Origin: Sphaerimonospora mesophila NBRC 14179 = JCM 3151
GTDB taxonomy: Bacteria; Actinomycetota; Actinomycetes; Streptosporangiales; Streptosporangiaceae
Direction: 5' to 3'
Assembly (NCBI GenBank): GCA_001552515.1
Contig: BCRI01000006.1
Coordinates: 1 to 64,000, forward strand
Length of the DNA: 64,000 nt
Below, piece after piece: positions 17,007 through 25,848 of the stretch; position 1 is the stretch's first letter, and the number at the start of each line of letters is the position of its first letter. The position numbers and the translations under genes were made by a program. The notes beneath the pieces were generated by a model. It was not told the origin of the DNA. It ran no database searches and was given only the letters and a program-made list of their open reading frames with translations.

Positions 17007-18203
17007 ATGATGACGCAAGCCCCGGAATTGCCGCTGCACATGCGGAGGAACGGGCTCAACCCGGTCGAGGAACTGGCCCGGGCTCGCGACAGCGAGGGTG
17101 CGGTGCGGGTGACTACGCCGTTCGGCGCGCCCGCGTACGTGATCTGCCGCCATGAGGACGTTCGCCAGGTGCTGGCGGATCCGGCCCGGTTCAGCAGCGC
17201 CCTGACACCGTTACCGGGGTCCGGGCAGATGAACGCCGACGAGCTGGCCACGATGCGGGCCGGGCAGCTGATCGGATTCGACCCGCCCGAGCACACGCGG
17301 TTGCGCCGGATGCTCACCCCGGAGTTCACGGTACGGCGGATGCGCAGGCTGGAGCCGCGGATCACCGAGATCGTCCAGACGGCTTTGGACGATCTGGAGC
17401 GGGCCGGCAAGCCGGCCGATCTGGTGGAGCACTTCGCGCTGCCGGTGCCGTCGCTGGTGATCTGCGAGCTGCTGGGCGTGCCGCATGCCGACCGCGCCGA
17501 GTTCCACGAGCGTGCCGTGCGCCTGCTGGACACCTCCTTGCCGATGGAGCGGCGCGTCGCGGCGCAGCGGGAGGACCGCGCCTACATGACCGGCCTGGTG
17601 GCCCGCGCCCAGGCGGATCCGGGCGAGGACATGCTGGGCATGCTGGTGCGCGAGCACGGCCACGATCTCAGTACCGATGAGCTGATCGGCATCGCCGGAC
17701 TTCTGCTGCTGGCCGGGCATGAGACGACCTCGAACATGCTCGGCCTGGGCACCCTGGCCCTGCTCCGGCACCCGGACCAGCTGGCGATGATCCGTGAGGA
17801 TCCGGCGCAGGTCGAGCCGGCCGTCGAGGAGCTGTTGCGCTGGCTGTCCGTCGTGCAGTCGCTGCCGCCGCGCACGACCACGACGGATGTGGAAATCGCC
17901 GGGCATGCCATCCCCGCGGGATCGCTCGTGATCTGCTCGTTCCCCGCCGCCAACCGCGACCCTGCCTTCGTCGACGATCCCGAGACACTCGACATCACCC
18001 GGCAAGCCGCCGGCCACGTCGCCTTCGGCCATGGTGTGCACCACTGCCTCGGGGCGCCGCTGGCGCGGATGGAGATGCGCATCGCCTTCCCGGCACTGCT
18101 GCAGCGCTTCCCCGGCCTCGCCCTGGCCGATCCGGACGAGCAGGTGGACTTCCGCGTCTTCAGTCTCGTGTACGGCGTGCACACGCTGCGGGTGACCTGG
18201 TGA
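17007..18203 (+). CDS. cytochrome P450
   Basis: 398 residues with all P450 landmarks: I-helix LLAGHETTSN (AGHETTS 236-242), ExxR in VEELLRW (Glu 275, Arg 278), and the heme-binding loop FGHGVHHCLGAPLAR with Cys 347. It is soluble and typical of bacterial class I enzymes that need a ferredoxin and a reductase; no ferredoxin gene lies next to it. It starts 32 bp after the isochorismatase-like gene with ACGAAAGGA before the ATG (a second ATG follows immediately). Oxidation of a small organic substrate is expected; which one cannot be told. Confidence 0.92.
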   Translation: MMTQAPELPLHMRRNGLNPVEELARARDSEGAVRVTTPFGAPAYVICRHEDVRQVLADPARFSSALTPLPGSGQMNADELATMRAGQLIGFDPPEHTRLRRMLTPEFTVRRMRRLEPRITEIVQTALDDLERAGKPADLVEHFALPVPSLVICELLGVPHADRAEFHERAVRLLDTSLPMERRVAAQREDRAYMTGLVARAQADPGEDMLGMLVREHGHDLSTDELIGIAGLLLLAGHETTSNMLGLGTLALLRHPDQLAMIREDPAQVEPAVEELLRWLSVVQSLPPRTTTTDVEIAGHAIPAGSLVICSFPAANRDPAFVDDPETLDITRQAAGHVAFGHGVHHCLGAPLARMEMRIAFPALLQRFPGLALADPDEQVDFRVFSLVYGVHTLRVTW

Positions 18204-18259
18204 GCAGACAGCCGACACCTCACCCATCCGGCACCCCGACCACCAAGGAGAGTGATCCC

Positions 18260-18685
18260 ATGTCAACGCCGACCAAGCTCCCCTCCTCTGCTCATGCGAA
18301 GCGGCCCGTGCGTCCCCGGTTCTTCGGCCTGATGAAGGCGAGCACGGTGTTCCTGGCCGCCACGCTGCTGGTGCAGGGGATCACCGCTGGACAGCTCCTG
18401 TCCAACGAGGGCAGCCGCCAGTTGCACCATGCCACAGGCCCCATCGTCACGGTCGCGATGGTCCTGCAGATCATCGCCGCGCTCCTGGTATGGCGGGCGG
18501 ACCACGGATCGGCGCGGTACCTGGCCATCAGTGCGCTCCTGATGGTGCTGATCAGTGTCCAGTTCGTGGTCGGTGGAAGCGGCAACCTCGCCGTCCACGT
18601 CCCTCTCGGCGTAGCGCTCTTCGGCGCGAGCGCCGTCCTGGCGGCACAGGTATGGTCGCCCCGCCCGGCCCACACCGCCGACTGA
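18260..18685 (+). CDS. four-helix membrane protein, function unknown
   Basis: 141 residues with four hydrophobic segments (STVFLAATLLVQGITAG; GPIVTVAMVLQIIAALLVW; YLAISALLMVLISVQFVV; HVPLGVALFGASAVLAAQVW) and a conserved-looking LLSNEGSRQLHHATGP between the first two. A His pair next to helix 2 is reminiscent of small heme or quinone membrane proteins, but nothing proves that. The ATG at 18260 follows AAGGAGAGTGATCCC. It is the last gene of the ECF41-linked operon, 56 bp after the P450. Confidence 0.72.
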   Translation: MSTPTKLPSSAHAKRPVRPRFFGLMKASTVFLAATLLVQGITAGQLLSNEGSRQLHHATGPIVTVAMVLQIIAALLVWRADHGSARYLAISALLMVLISVQFVVGGSGNLAVHVPLGVALFGASAVLAAQVWSPRPAHTAD

Positions 18686-18749
18686 ACTCAGAGCCCGACT
18701 CACCCGCCTCGGTTGCCACCGGCCGTCGGGCTCGGTTCTGCTCCACCGC

Positions 18750-18911
18750 GTGTCGTCTCGCCGCGCACCACGCTTCCAATACGCCGACGTGACGTCGGCT
18801 GTTGACTTCCTGGCAGAGGTCCTCAATATCTCCACCATCTGGAAGACCCCGACCGGCTGGGACGGCCCCAGCATGGACATCGCCCTGAGGACGCCAGCCG
18901 ACGCCGACTGA
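18750..18911 (+). CDS. possible short protein or gene remnant
   Basis: A 53-codon frame from a GTG at 18750 with protein-like composition (RRAPRFQYADVTSAVDFLAE, then VLNISTIWKTPTGWDGPSMD), ending at 18911. There is no ribosome binding site, so it may be the tail of a broken gene. No family is recognised. The rest of the 18686-19006 gap shows nothing else. Confidence 0.3.
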   Translation: MSSRRAPRFQYADVTSAVDFLAEVLNISTIWKTPTGWDGPSMDIALRTPADAD

Positions 18912-19006
18912 GCGCGGGTCCGGGAGCACCCCGAAGCCAGCGTGAAAGATCAGGGGTGTTGAGGCGAGCCTGGCGGGTTCCCTCGCCTGCATGAATTCCT
19001 ATCCGG

Positions 19007-19306
19007 CTATCCGGCGGATCTTTCGGGCTCGTCGTTGAACAGGTAGGCGGTGGAGGTGGCGGTGACGGCACGCCGCATCCAGTCGTCGAGCCGATTCAGA
19101 TCAGTGCAGCTGGTGATCCGGTCGCGGTCGGCGTCGGAGACGGGAATTCCCCGCACCTGCAGGACGGTCAGTACGTCTTCGGCTCGGCCCTCGGCTCGGC
19201 CCTCGGCTCGGCCTTCTGTCCGGCCGACTTGGACGCCTTTGCCGTAGTGCTTGCGGGCGAAGGGGCTGTAGACCGGCCAGGTAGCCGATTCCATGAGCTT
19301 CTCCAT
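19007..19306 (-). pseudogene. duplicated C-terminal tail of the Rpn-like gene
   Basis: This 99-codon frame repeats, nearly identically at both DNA and protein level, the last third of the Rpn-like protein encoded just upstream (MEKLMESATWPVYSPFARKH ... PERSAG). It differs by an expanded GRAE repeat (a 12-bp unit of the CTCGGCTCGGCC type, present three times here and about once in the parent) and a few substitutions. It has no nuclease domain. A tandem duplication of a gene end is the simplest explanation. An ATG is present, but no convincing ribosome binding site, so expression is doubtful. Confidence 0.7.
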
Positions 19307-19362
19307 GATGAGCCGAGCAGCCGGCGGGCGGTGGGTCCGCGACTCCCCTACGGGAACGACCC

Positions 19363-20247
19363 TTATCCGGCGGATCGTTCGGGTGTGTCATCGAACAGGT
19401 CGGCGGTGGAGGTGGCGGTGACGGCACGCCGCATCCAGTCGTCGAGCCGATTCAGATCAGTGCAGCTGGTGATCCGGTCGCGGTCGGCATCGGAGACGGG
19501 AATTCCCCGCACCTGCAGGACGGTCAGCACACCCTCGGCTCGGCCTTCTGTCCGGCCGACTTGGACGCCTTTGCCGTAGTGCTTGCGGGCGAAGGGGCTG
19601 TAGACCGGCCAGGTAGCTGATTCCATGAGCTTCTCCATGACGTGTCGGGCAGCCATCGAGGCCAAGCGGTATGCGTATTCATAATATTGCGGAGCGTGTT
19701 CGTCGGGGAGACGTTGCAGCGCGGACATGAACGCCTCCACCACCGGAGCGTCCTCCCCGTGGGCCATCACCGACAGAGCGGCCAGCTCCGGATGCGCCGC
19801 CGCCTCCGCCGGGTCGGTGACCGGAGGGATCTGCTCGGGGCCGATCACCTCGCACTTCAGCGCGCAGCCCGGCACCTCGAAAGGGATCGGCTCGGCCGCC
19901 CACGCGGCGACCCGCGCGTCCGGGCAGATGACCAGCACGGTGATCGGACAGGACAGCTGCAGCCACAGCGCTACGGCATATCGCGGCAATTGCTTGCGCT
20001 TCGTCTCGTCTTTCTTCTGCTGGATCTCGACGATGATGGCGTGCTTGGGGTCGTGCCGAGGGCCGACCGTGATCACGGTGTCGGGATACAGGTCTTTGGA
20101 CGGGCGGTCGTTGAGCTCGTTGCCGACCAGCTGGACCGGAAGCCCGTCCGGCACCTCGACGCCGAGTTGATCGCGCAACATCTCCACGGCGAGCTCCGGC
20201 CGGTTGCGGAACATCAGGTTGAGCGTGTCATGTTGGGGGGACGGCAT
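19363..20247 (-). CDS. Rpn/PD-(D/E)XK-like putative nuclease
   Basis: 294 residues from the ATG at 20247 (MPSPQHDTLNLMFRNRPEL). The N-terminal half carries a nuclease-like core: an Asp in DLYPDTVITVG and the strand AIIVEIQQKKD followed by QLPRYAVALW, resembling the D...E-x-Q/K arrangement of Rpn/YhgA recombination-promoting nucleases. The C-terminal part has a helical segment with one GRTEGRAEG repeat before LQVRGIPVSDADRDRI. Such genes are usually multicopy and mobile-looking. The tail is duplicated immediately downstream (19007-19306). Confidence 0.7.
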   Translation of the reverse strand: MPSPQHDTLNLMFRNRPELAVEMLRDQLGVEVPDGLPVQLVGNELNDRPSKDLYPDTVITVGPRHDPKHAIIVEIQQKKDETKRKQLPRYAVALWLQLSCPITVLVICPDARVAAWAAEPIPFEVPGCALKCEVIGPEQIPPVTDPAEAAAHPELAALSVMAHGEDAPVVEAFMSALQRLPDEHAPQYYEYAYRLASMAARHVMEKLMESATWPVYSPFARKHYGKGVQVGRTEGRAEGVLTVLQVRGIPVSDADRDRITSCTDLNRLDDWMRRAVTATSTADLFDDTPERSAG

Positions 20248-20476
20248 GACACGAAACGTTATAGCACAATCACACAATGTGACACCAGATTGCCGGCCTG
20301 CCTGCCGTACGACTCTCGTGACGGCGGGCGGGCTTCGAGCGCGACCATCTGCTCGCGGCGCAGCGGAAGCGTTCTAGAAAGAATCTTCTAGCTGGTGTCC
20401 ATATCGTCGGGTCTGGAGCGTAGTGATGACGTACGGCATCCCATCCGTACGAGGACGACGAAGAAGGAAGCTCGAC

Positions 20477-20827
20477 GTGAAGTACATGCTCTTGATCAAC
20501 GCTCCCGCCGAACCGGCCGAGGATGCCCCGGGATGCGACTTCGAGGACTGGCAGGCCTACGACAAGACGGTGAAGGAGGCGGGGATCTTCGTGACGGGGC
20601 ATTCCCTGGCTGATCTGGTCACCGCCACGACAGTGCGCGTCGACCGGGACGGTCAGCGGACCATCACGACCGACGGTCCGTTCGCCGAGACCCGCGAGGT
20701 GCTCGGCGGCTACTACGTGATCGACGTACCCGACCTCGACTCGGCGCTGGACTGGGCGGCCCGCTGTCCCGGCTCGCGCGGCGGCGGTTCGGTCGTGGTG
20801 CGGCCGATCGCCGCGTTCGAGGACTGA
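20477..20827 (+). CDS. YCII-related DGPF-motif protein
   Basis: 116 residues starting at the GTG at 20477 behind AAGAAGGAAG. It contains the TDGPFAETREVLGGYYVIDV signature of the DGPF/YCII family (dimeric ferredoxin-like fold). These proteins are standard genomic partners of ECF42 sigma factors, and here the ECF42 gene follows after 4 bp. Its biochemical role is not established. The upstream 20380-20400 region holds TTCTAGAAAGAATCTTCTAG, a dyad of unknown role. Confidence 0.85.
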   Translation: MKYMLLINAPAEPAEDAPGCDFEDWQAYDKTVKEAGIFVTGHSLADLVTATTVRVDRDGQRTITTDGPFAETREVLGGYYVIDVPDLDSALDWAARCPGSRGGGSVVVRPIAAFED

Positions 20828-20831
20828 CGTC

Positions 20832-22094
20832 GTGGAAGGTCGCGCCGCGACGGCGGTGGAGGCGGTGTTCCGCGAAGAGCGCGGCCGACTGCTGGCCGCA
20901 CTGGTGCGCCGCTTCGGCGACCTCGATCTGGCCGAGGAGGTCACCGCCGAGGCGATCGAGGCCGCGCTGGTGCACTGGCCGGTCGACGGCGTCCCCCCGA
21001 AGCCGGGGGCGTGGCTGATGACCACGGCACGGCGCAAGGCCGTCGATCGCCTGCGGCGCGACCAGACCTACGCGGCCCGGCTGGCCATCCTGCAGGTGGA
21101 GGCGGAGCGGGCCGCACCCGCTCCGCCGGCGGACTCGCGCTCGGCGGGCGACCTGCCCGACGAACGGCTCCTGCTGTTCTTCACCTGCAGCCACCCCGCC
21201 CTGCCCGCCGAGGACCGCATCGCGCTGAGCCTGCGGTGTCTGGCCGGGCTGACCACACCCGAGGTGGCACGGGCCTTTCTCGTCCCGGTCGCCACGATGG
21301 CCAAGCGGATCGTACGAGGAAAGAAGAAGATCCGGGAGGCGCGCATTCCGTTCCGCGTGCCCGATGCGGCCGAGCTGCCGGAGCGGCTGGCGGGAGTGCT
21401 CCAGGTCATCTACTCGATCTTCACGGAGGGTTACGCCGCCAGTTCCGGACCGGACCTGCAGCGTCTCGATCTCGCCGAAGAGGCCATCCGCCTGGCGCGC
21501 ATCCTGCGCGGGCTGCTGCCGGCCGAGCGAGAGGTCGCCGGGCTGCTCGCGCTGATGCTGCTGATCCACGCCCGCCGCGACGCGCGTACCGGGCCCGACG
21601 GCCGGATGGTGCTCCTCGCCGACCAGGACCGGGGCCGCTGGGACCAGGCGATGATCGAGGAGGGCCTCACCCTCGTGCACGAGGCGCTCGCGGGCGGGCC
21701 GGCCGGTCCATACGGCGTGCAGGCCGCGATCGCCGCCCTGCACGACGAGGCCGCCGACCTCGCCACCACCGACTGGCCGCAGATCGTGGCGCTCTACGAC
21801 GTCCTGCTCACGCTGACGCCGTCGCCGATCGTGGCGCTGAACCGCGCGGCCGCGATCGCCATGCGCGACGGCCCGCAGGCCGGGCTGGCGCTCCTCGACG
21901 AACTCGCCGACGATCCTCGGCTGCGCGGATATCACCCTCTTCACGCGGCACGCGCGGACCTGCTGGCCGATTTGGGCAGGGCGACCGAGGCGGCCGCCGC
22001 CTACCGGCGAGCCCTGGAGCTCGCCGGCACCGAGCCCGAACGCGCCCACCTGCGCCGGCGATTGGCCGTGGTGGAGAGCCGGCCAGAGCTCTGA
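20832..22094 (+). CDS. ECF42-family RNA polymerase sigma factor
   Basis: 420 residues. Region 2 (VFREERGRLLAALVRRFGDL, LAEEVTAEAIEAAL), region 4 (LTTPEVARAFLVPVATMAKR) and a long helical C-terminal domain with TPR-like repeats (LALLDELADDPRLRGYHPLH) define the ECF42 group, which has a C-terminal extension instead of an anti-sigma factor. It is translationally close to the DGPF protein gene. The GTG at 20832 is taken as start. It ends 9 bp before the convergent end of the TagF-like gene. Confidence 0.88.
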   Translation: MEGRAATAVEAVFREERGRLLAALVRRFGDLDLAEEVTAEAIEAALVHWPVDGVPPKPGAWLMTTARRKAVDRLRRDQTYAARLAILQVEAERAAPAPPADSRSAGDLPDERLLLFFTCSHPALPAEDRIALSLRCLAGLTTPEVARAFLVPVATMAKRIVRGKKKIREARIPFRVPDAAELPERLAGVLQVIYSIFTEGYAASSGPDLQRLDLAEEAIRLARILRGLLPAEREVAGLLALMLLIHARRDARTGPDGRMVLLADQDRGRWDQAMIEEGLTLVHEALAGGPAGPYGVQAAIAALHDEAADLATTDWPQIVALYDVLLTLTPSPIVALNRAAAIAMRDGPQAGLALLDELADDPRLRGYHPLHAARADLLADLGRATEAAAAYRRALELAGTEPERAHLRRRLAVVESRPEL

Positions 22095-22103
22095 AGCAGA
22101 CGA

Positions 22104-25001
22104 TCAGGACGTGAAGATGTGGTCGACCACGCGGGCGGTCGCCTTGCCGTTGTCGTGGGGGGCGTAGGTGCGGACGAAGGAGGCGTAGCGGTCGGCCAGC
22201 TTGGCCGTGGCGGTGTCGATGTTGCGCAGCACCTCCACCACCTCGTCCGAGGTCTCCAGACGCGGGCCAGGCCGCTGCGACTCCAGGTCGAGGTAGAGCC
22301 CGCGGGTCGACCGATACTTGGCCAGATCGGGGGTGAACAGCACGACCGGCCGCCCGGTGGCCACGAAGTCGAACATGACCGACGAGTAATCGGTGACGAG
22401 CACGTCCGCGATCACCAACAGATCCGCGATATCCGGATATGTCGTGACGTCAATGGCGAAGCCGTCATGGCTGTGCACGTGCGGGAACGCCTGCATCATG
22501 TGCCCGCGTACGAGCACGACGTGATCGTCCCCGAGGGTCCGCTTCGCGTCGGCCAGATCCAGCTTGACCGCCGCGTTCCTGCGGTCGTGGTCGCGGAACG
22601 TCGGCGCGTAGAGGACCACACGCTTGCCCTCCGGCACACCGACCCGCCGCCTGATCTCGGCGGCCATGGCGTCCCGGTCCGCCGAGACCAGCACGTCGTT
22701 GCGCGGGTAGCCCGCCTCCAGGATCTCGCCCTCGTAGCCGAAGGCCTTACGCAGCACCGACGAGGCCCACTCGCTCTGTGAGAGCAGCAGGTCCCAGCCG
22801 CGTACCTCGATGGCCTGGCGGTGCCACACCGGCGGCCTCGGCTCGCGCTTCATGTGCGCCTGGTCGCGACCGATGTGCTTCAGCGGGGTGCCGTGCCAGG
22901 TCTGCACGCACACCTGGTCCTCACGGGTACGGAACCACTGCGGCAGGAAGCCGTTGGACACCACGTAGCGGGCACGGGCCAGCGCCTCGTAGTGCTCGCG
23001 GCTGCCCTCACGGACCACCGTGGGCACGATGCCGTCGCCCAGGCCGAGTTCACGCGAGCCGGGCGGGACGAAAGCGCCGTCCCGGACGACCCAGATGTGC
23101 TCGCCCCCGTCCCCGCGCCGCACGCGCTCCTCGTAGATGGCACGCGGGTTGTCGGAGTAGGACCGGCCGTCGAAGGAGACGTAGACGGTCGCGTCCCGCA
23201 GCGGACGGGCCCGCTCGGCCGGATAGAAGGTGCGGCTGAGCGCCCACACCCCCGCGGCGCTGCGCTCGTCGCCGGGCCGTTCCTCGGCCGCGACCAGCAG
23301 GGGCACGTCGTAGCGGGTCGCCACGAACCGGTAGACACGACCCCCGATCGTGCGCGGCTCCTCGTCCAGCGCCGCGAGCCCGGCGTGATCGAAGCGGGCC
23401 GGCACCATGGCCTTGCCGTACTGGGCGGGAGGCGCGACGGAGATGCTCCAGTTGCCCTCGGCGAGCGGCACGGTCGTCCCGAAGCGGGGCATGGCCCCGG
23501 GTGAGAACTGCACCGAGAACGCGTCGCCCTCGCGCAGCAGCGGCACACGGATCGTCAGTCCGCCGCGATGCCGGAGCACCAGGTCGCGGGGTCCGGGGTC
23601 CGGGTCGGGGTAGTGACCGGTGAGGGTGAGCGTCTCCTCGCGCCACTCGGCCGAGGTGATCACTGGGCGGATCTTGTGGCCGGAGATGACGACGCGGTCG
23701 CGCCGGTCGCTCTGGACGGTGATCTCCCGGTCTCCGACGAGCAGCCGGGTCTCCTCGGCGCCCTCCAGCATCACGGTGGCCGCCGGGTCGCCCTTGGGCT
23801 CGACCCACAGCCGCCGCGCCTCCGCGTTCAGCACGGTCTGTACAGCGAGGGCCAGCGAGAACCGGGTGCCGTCCGCCACGGGGGTGAAGTCCGCGGAAAT
23901 CCGGTGCCCGCCCACCCTGGCCTTGCCCTTGGCGATGGGACGGCCCGGCAGGAATCCGGTGAGGTGCACCATCTCGCCGCCCAGGCGGACCTCGGTGAGC
24001 TCGGCCCGTGTCGGCTGGAGGACCACCTGCAGTGCCTTGTCCGAGGTCCACACCGGGCGGACCCACCAGCGCGGGCGCACCCGCAGCCCGGCCGGACGCT
24101 CGGTGCGGCCGATGGCGGGACCGCGCAGGAGACCGGCCGACCGCGCGGCACGGCTCCAGATCACGATCTCGGCCCGCCAGGTGGTGGTGTCCTGGACCAC
24201 GTGACGGCGGCGCAGCAGCCGTTTCGTGCCGCGTACCATGGCGCGCAGCCCGGCACGCCAGCGCAGCGAGAACGGGCTCAGCTCGGCGGTGAAGCCGGAC
24301 CAGTCATAGTTGCAGCCCGGTTCCTTGGCGGCGTAGGTGGCCTCCGGGCGGTGGGTGCGCCGCGTCTTCAGCGTCACGGGCGGCAGCCACCCGGGACCGC
24401 GCAGCACCACGGTGGCGCGGTTGAACCGGCGGCTGCGGACCGACAGACCGGCGAGGTAGGCGTAGCCGCTGATCCGCAGCCGGCCGCCCTCCCACCTGAT
24501 GTCGTCGATCTGGGTGACCGGCACGAGGTCGGCCGCGCGCAGCCGCAGCAGCGACTGCTGATCGACCTCCACCGGGAGGTCCGCGTACCATCGCAGGCCC
24601 TTGCGCACCCGCCGGGACGGCTCGGCCGCGGCGGCGGCCAGCTTGGCCAGCGCGTCGCTTTCCGCGAGCTCTCCGGGATCCCGCGTCTCGACGAGGTGAC
24701 AGGCCACCCGCCGGCCGACCGGGAGATCCCGCTTCACCTTCGGGTCGACCTCGGCGAGGTACGGCCGCAGGGCGTCGATCGCCTGACGGCGCCGCCCGGC
24801 GCCACGCTTGGCGGCGGCGTCGAGCCGGAGCCCCAGCGGCCCGGTGATCGCCTCTCGATCGACCTGGGCCCGTTCCGCCCGGGTCAGCCCTTCCTCCCGG
24901 ACCAGCGCGACCAGGGCCTCGATGGGCTCTCCTCGGTCGTACAGGTCCTGGACAGCCCGCAATCGATCGGCGACCGCGTCGCTCATGCGTGCGGGTGTCA
25001 T
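22104..25001 (-). CDS. CDP-glycerol:poly(glycerophosphate) glycerophosphotransferase-like protein
   Basis: 965 residues. The C-terminal half (about 620-960) is the TagF-type transferase domain: ARYVVSNGFLPQWF, VQTWHGTPLKHIGRD with the catalytic-type His, LLSQSEWASSVLRKAFGYEG, LYAPTFRDHDRR, and DVLVTDYSSVMFDFVATGRP. It should transfer polyol-phosphate units from a CDP-activated donor to build a teichoic-acid-like wall polymer or modify a glycan at the inner membrane face. The N-terminal 600 residues are beta-rich repeats without enzyme motifs, usual in the long actinobacterial versions. It is monocistronic and convergent with the ECF42 gene. The start at 25001 has no clear ribosome binding site. 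Confidence 0.83.
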   Translation of the reverse strand: MTPARMSDAVADRLRAVQDLYDRGEPIEALVALVREEGLTRAERAQVDREAITGPLGLRLDAAAKRGAGRRRQAIDALRPYLAEVDPKVKRDLPVGRRVACHLVETRDPGELAESDALAKLAAAAAEPSRRVRKGLRWYADLPVEVDQQSLLRLRAADLVPVTQIDDIRWEGGRLRISGYAYLAGLSVRSRRFNRATVVLRGPGWLPPVTLKTRRTHRPEATYAAKEPGCNYDWSGFTAELSPFSLRWRAGLRAMVRGTKRLLRRRHVVQDTTTWRAEIVIWSRAARSAGLLRGPAIGRTERPAGLRVRPRWWVRPVWTSDKALQVVLQPTRAELTEVRLGGEMVHLTGFLPGRPIAKGKARVGGHRISADFTPVADGTRFSLALAVQTVLNAEARRLWVEPKGDPAATVMLEGAEETRLLVGDREITVQSDRRDRVVISGHKIRPVITSAEWREETLTLTGHYPDPDPGPRDLVLRHRGGLTIRVPLLREGDAFSVQFSPGAMPRFGTTVPLAEGNWSISVAPPAQYGKAMVPARFDHAGLAALDEEPRTIGGRVYRFVATRYDVPLLVAAEERPGDERSAAGVWALSRTFYPAERARPLRDATVYVSFDGRSYSDNPRAIYEERVRRGDGGEHIWVVRDGAFVPPGSRELGLGDGIVPTVVREGSREHYEALARARYVVSNGFLPQWFRTREDQVCVQTWHGTPLKHIGRDQAHMKREPRPPVWHRQAIEVRGWDLLLSQSEWASSVLRKAFGYEGEILEAGYPRNDVLVSADRDAMAAEIRRRVGVPEGKRVVLYAPTFRDHDRRNAAVKLDLADAKRTLGDDHVVLVRGHMMQAFPHVHSHDGFAIDVTTYPDIADLLVIADVLVTDYSSVMFDFVATGRPVVLFTPDLAKYRSTRGLYLDLESQRPGPRLETSDEVVEVLRNIDTATAKLADRYASFVRTYAPHDNGKATARVVDHIFTS

Positions 25002-25050
25002 AGGGGGGCACCACCCTTCGGAGACCGGCGTTCTAGAAATGGTAATCCGG

Positions 25051-25374
25051 TCAGGAGGCCCGTCCGTCCCATCGGGCCGAACGCATGTCCACCCGCGTCC
25101 CGCGCGCGGGAGTGCCTTCCTCCCGCCACCTGGCCAGGCACCGGTCCTCCAAACCCTGCGCCGGAGTGCCGTCCGCGTGGACGACCCGCCACCACGGCAC
25201 CCCGCCGCCCCACTCGGACATCACGCGGCCGACCTGCCTGGGACCACCCTCACCGAGGTACTCGGCGATGTCGCCGTACGACATGACCTTGCCCGGCGGG
25301 ATCCGCTCGACCACGTCGAGCACCCGCTCGGCGTACGGCGACGGTTCGCCGCGCCCGGTGCTCAAGTGCTCCAC
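25051..25374 (-). CDS. alkyltransferase-like protein (MGMT fold, Trp in place of active Cys)
   Basis: 107 residues of the methylguanine-DNA methyltransferase DNA-binding fold (VLDVVERIPPGKVMSYGDIA, GGPRQVGRVMSEW). The catalytic P-C-H-R motif is replaced by VPWWRVVHADG, so it cannot accept alkyl groups. Proteins of this kind (ATL) bind O6-alkylguanine and hand the lesion to nucleotide excision repair. The ATG overlaps the end of the upstream gene by 13 bp, so the two are translationally coupled. Confidence 0.85.
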   Translation of the reverse strand: MEHLSTGRGEPSPYAERVLDVVERIPPGKVMSYGDIAEYLGEGGPRQVGRVMSEWGGGVPWWRVVHADGTPAQGLEDRCLARWREEGTPARGTRVDMRSARWDGRAS

Positions 25375-25745
25375 TCGGCCGGCCCGGCGGAGATTATCTC
25401 CTCAAGCTTACCGAACTCGTATGCGGATGATCCGTTCACCTGCTCGACGATGCCGTCCCTGATGCCGTACGACTCGCCGTCCTCCCCTACCAGCCTCGCG
25501 CCGACCAGGTCGGTGAGCCGGGCGAGTTGGGCCACCTGCCAGTCCGATCCGGGCGTGCCGTACAGGCGCCCGGACCATGCCGCGACATGGTGCGCCGAGT
25601 CGCCATGAAACGCGACGACCTCGCCGGCCTCCTGCGACCCCCGCAGCTCGAATCCGGCCTCCGCCGAAAGCACGCTCGCGAGTTCGGCGTAGGCAAGCGG
25701 TGCTTCACGCTCTACGCGCAGCTCGTAACCCATGAGGCGCGACAT
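25362..25745 (-). CDS. conserved hypothetical protein
   Basis: 127 residues from the ATG at 25745 (MSRLMGYELRVERE); 25733 is an alternative start, and neither has a good ribosome binding site. The sequence is mixed alpha/beta (AYAELASVLSAEAGFELRGS, GSDWQVAQLARLTDLVGARL, VGEDGESYGIRDG) with no known motif seen. Its 3' end overlaps the alkyltransferase-like gene by 13 bp, implying co-expression with a DNA-lesion protein. Confidence 0.6.
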   Translation of the reverse strand: MSRLMGYELRVEREAPLAYAELASVLSAEAGFELRGSQEAGEVVAFHGDSAHHVAAWSGRLYGTPGSDWQVAQLARLTDLVGARLVGEDGESYGIRDGIVEQVNGSSAYEFGKLEEIISAGPAEWST

Positions 25746-25848
25746 TAGCGAAACTTGACCCGGAGCTGTAACACAAAACGCGGACACGCCGATGACCGCA
25801 TCCGAAACGCGGCCAAATGGCAGCCAACATGTGATCGCTCAGAACGTG

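Noticed and set aside
14996-18685. Secondary-metabolite gene cluster around the P450
   Set aside because: No synthase, NRPS, PKS, terpene cyclase or resistance gene accompanies it; the arrangement is better explained as an ECF41 regulon.
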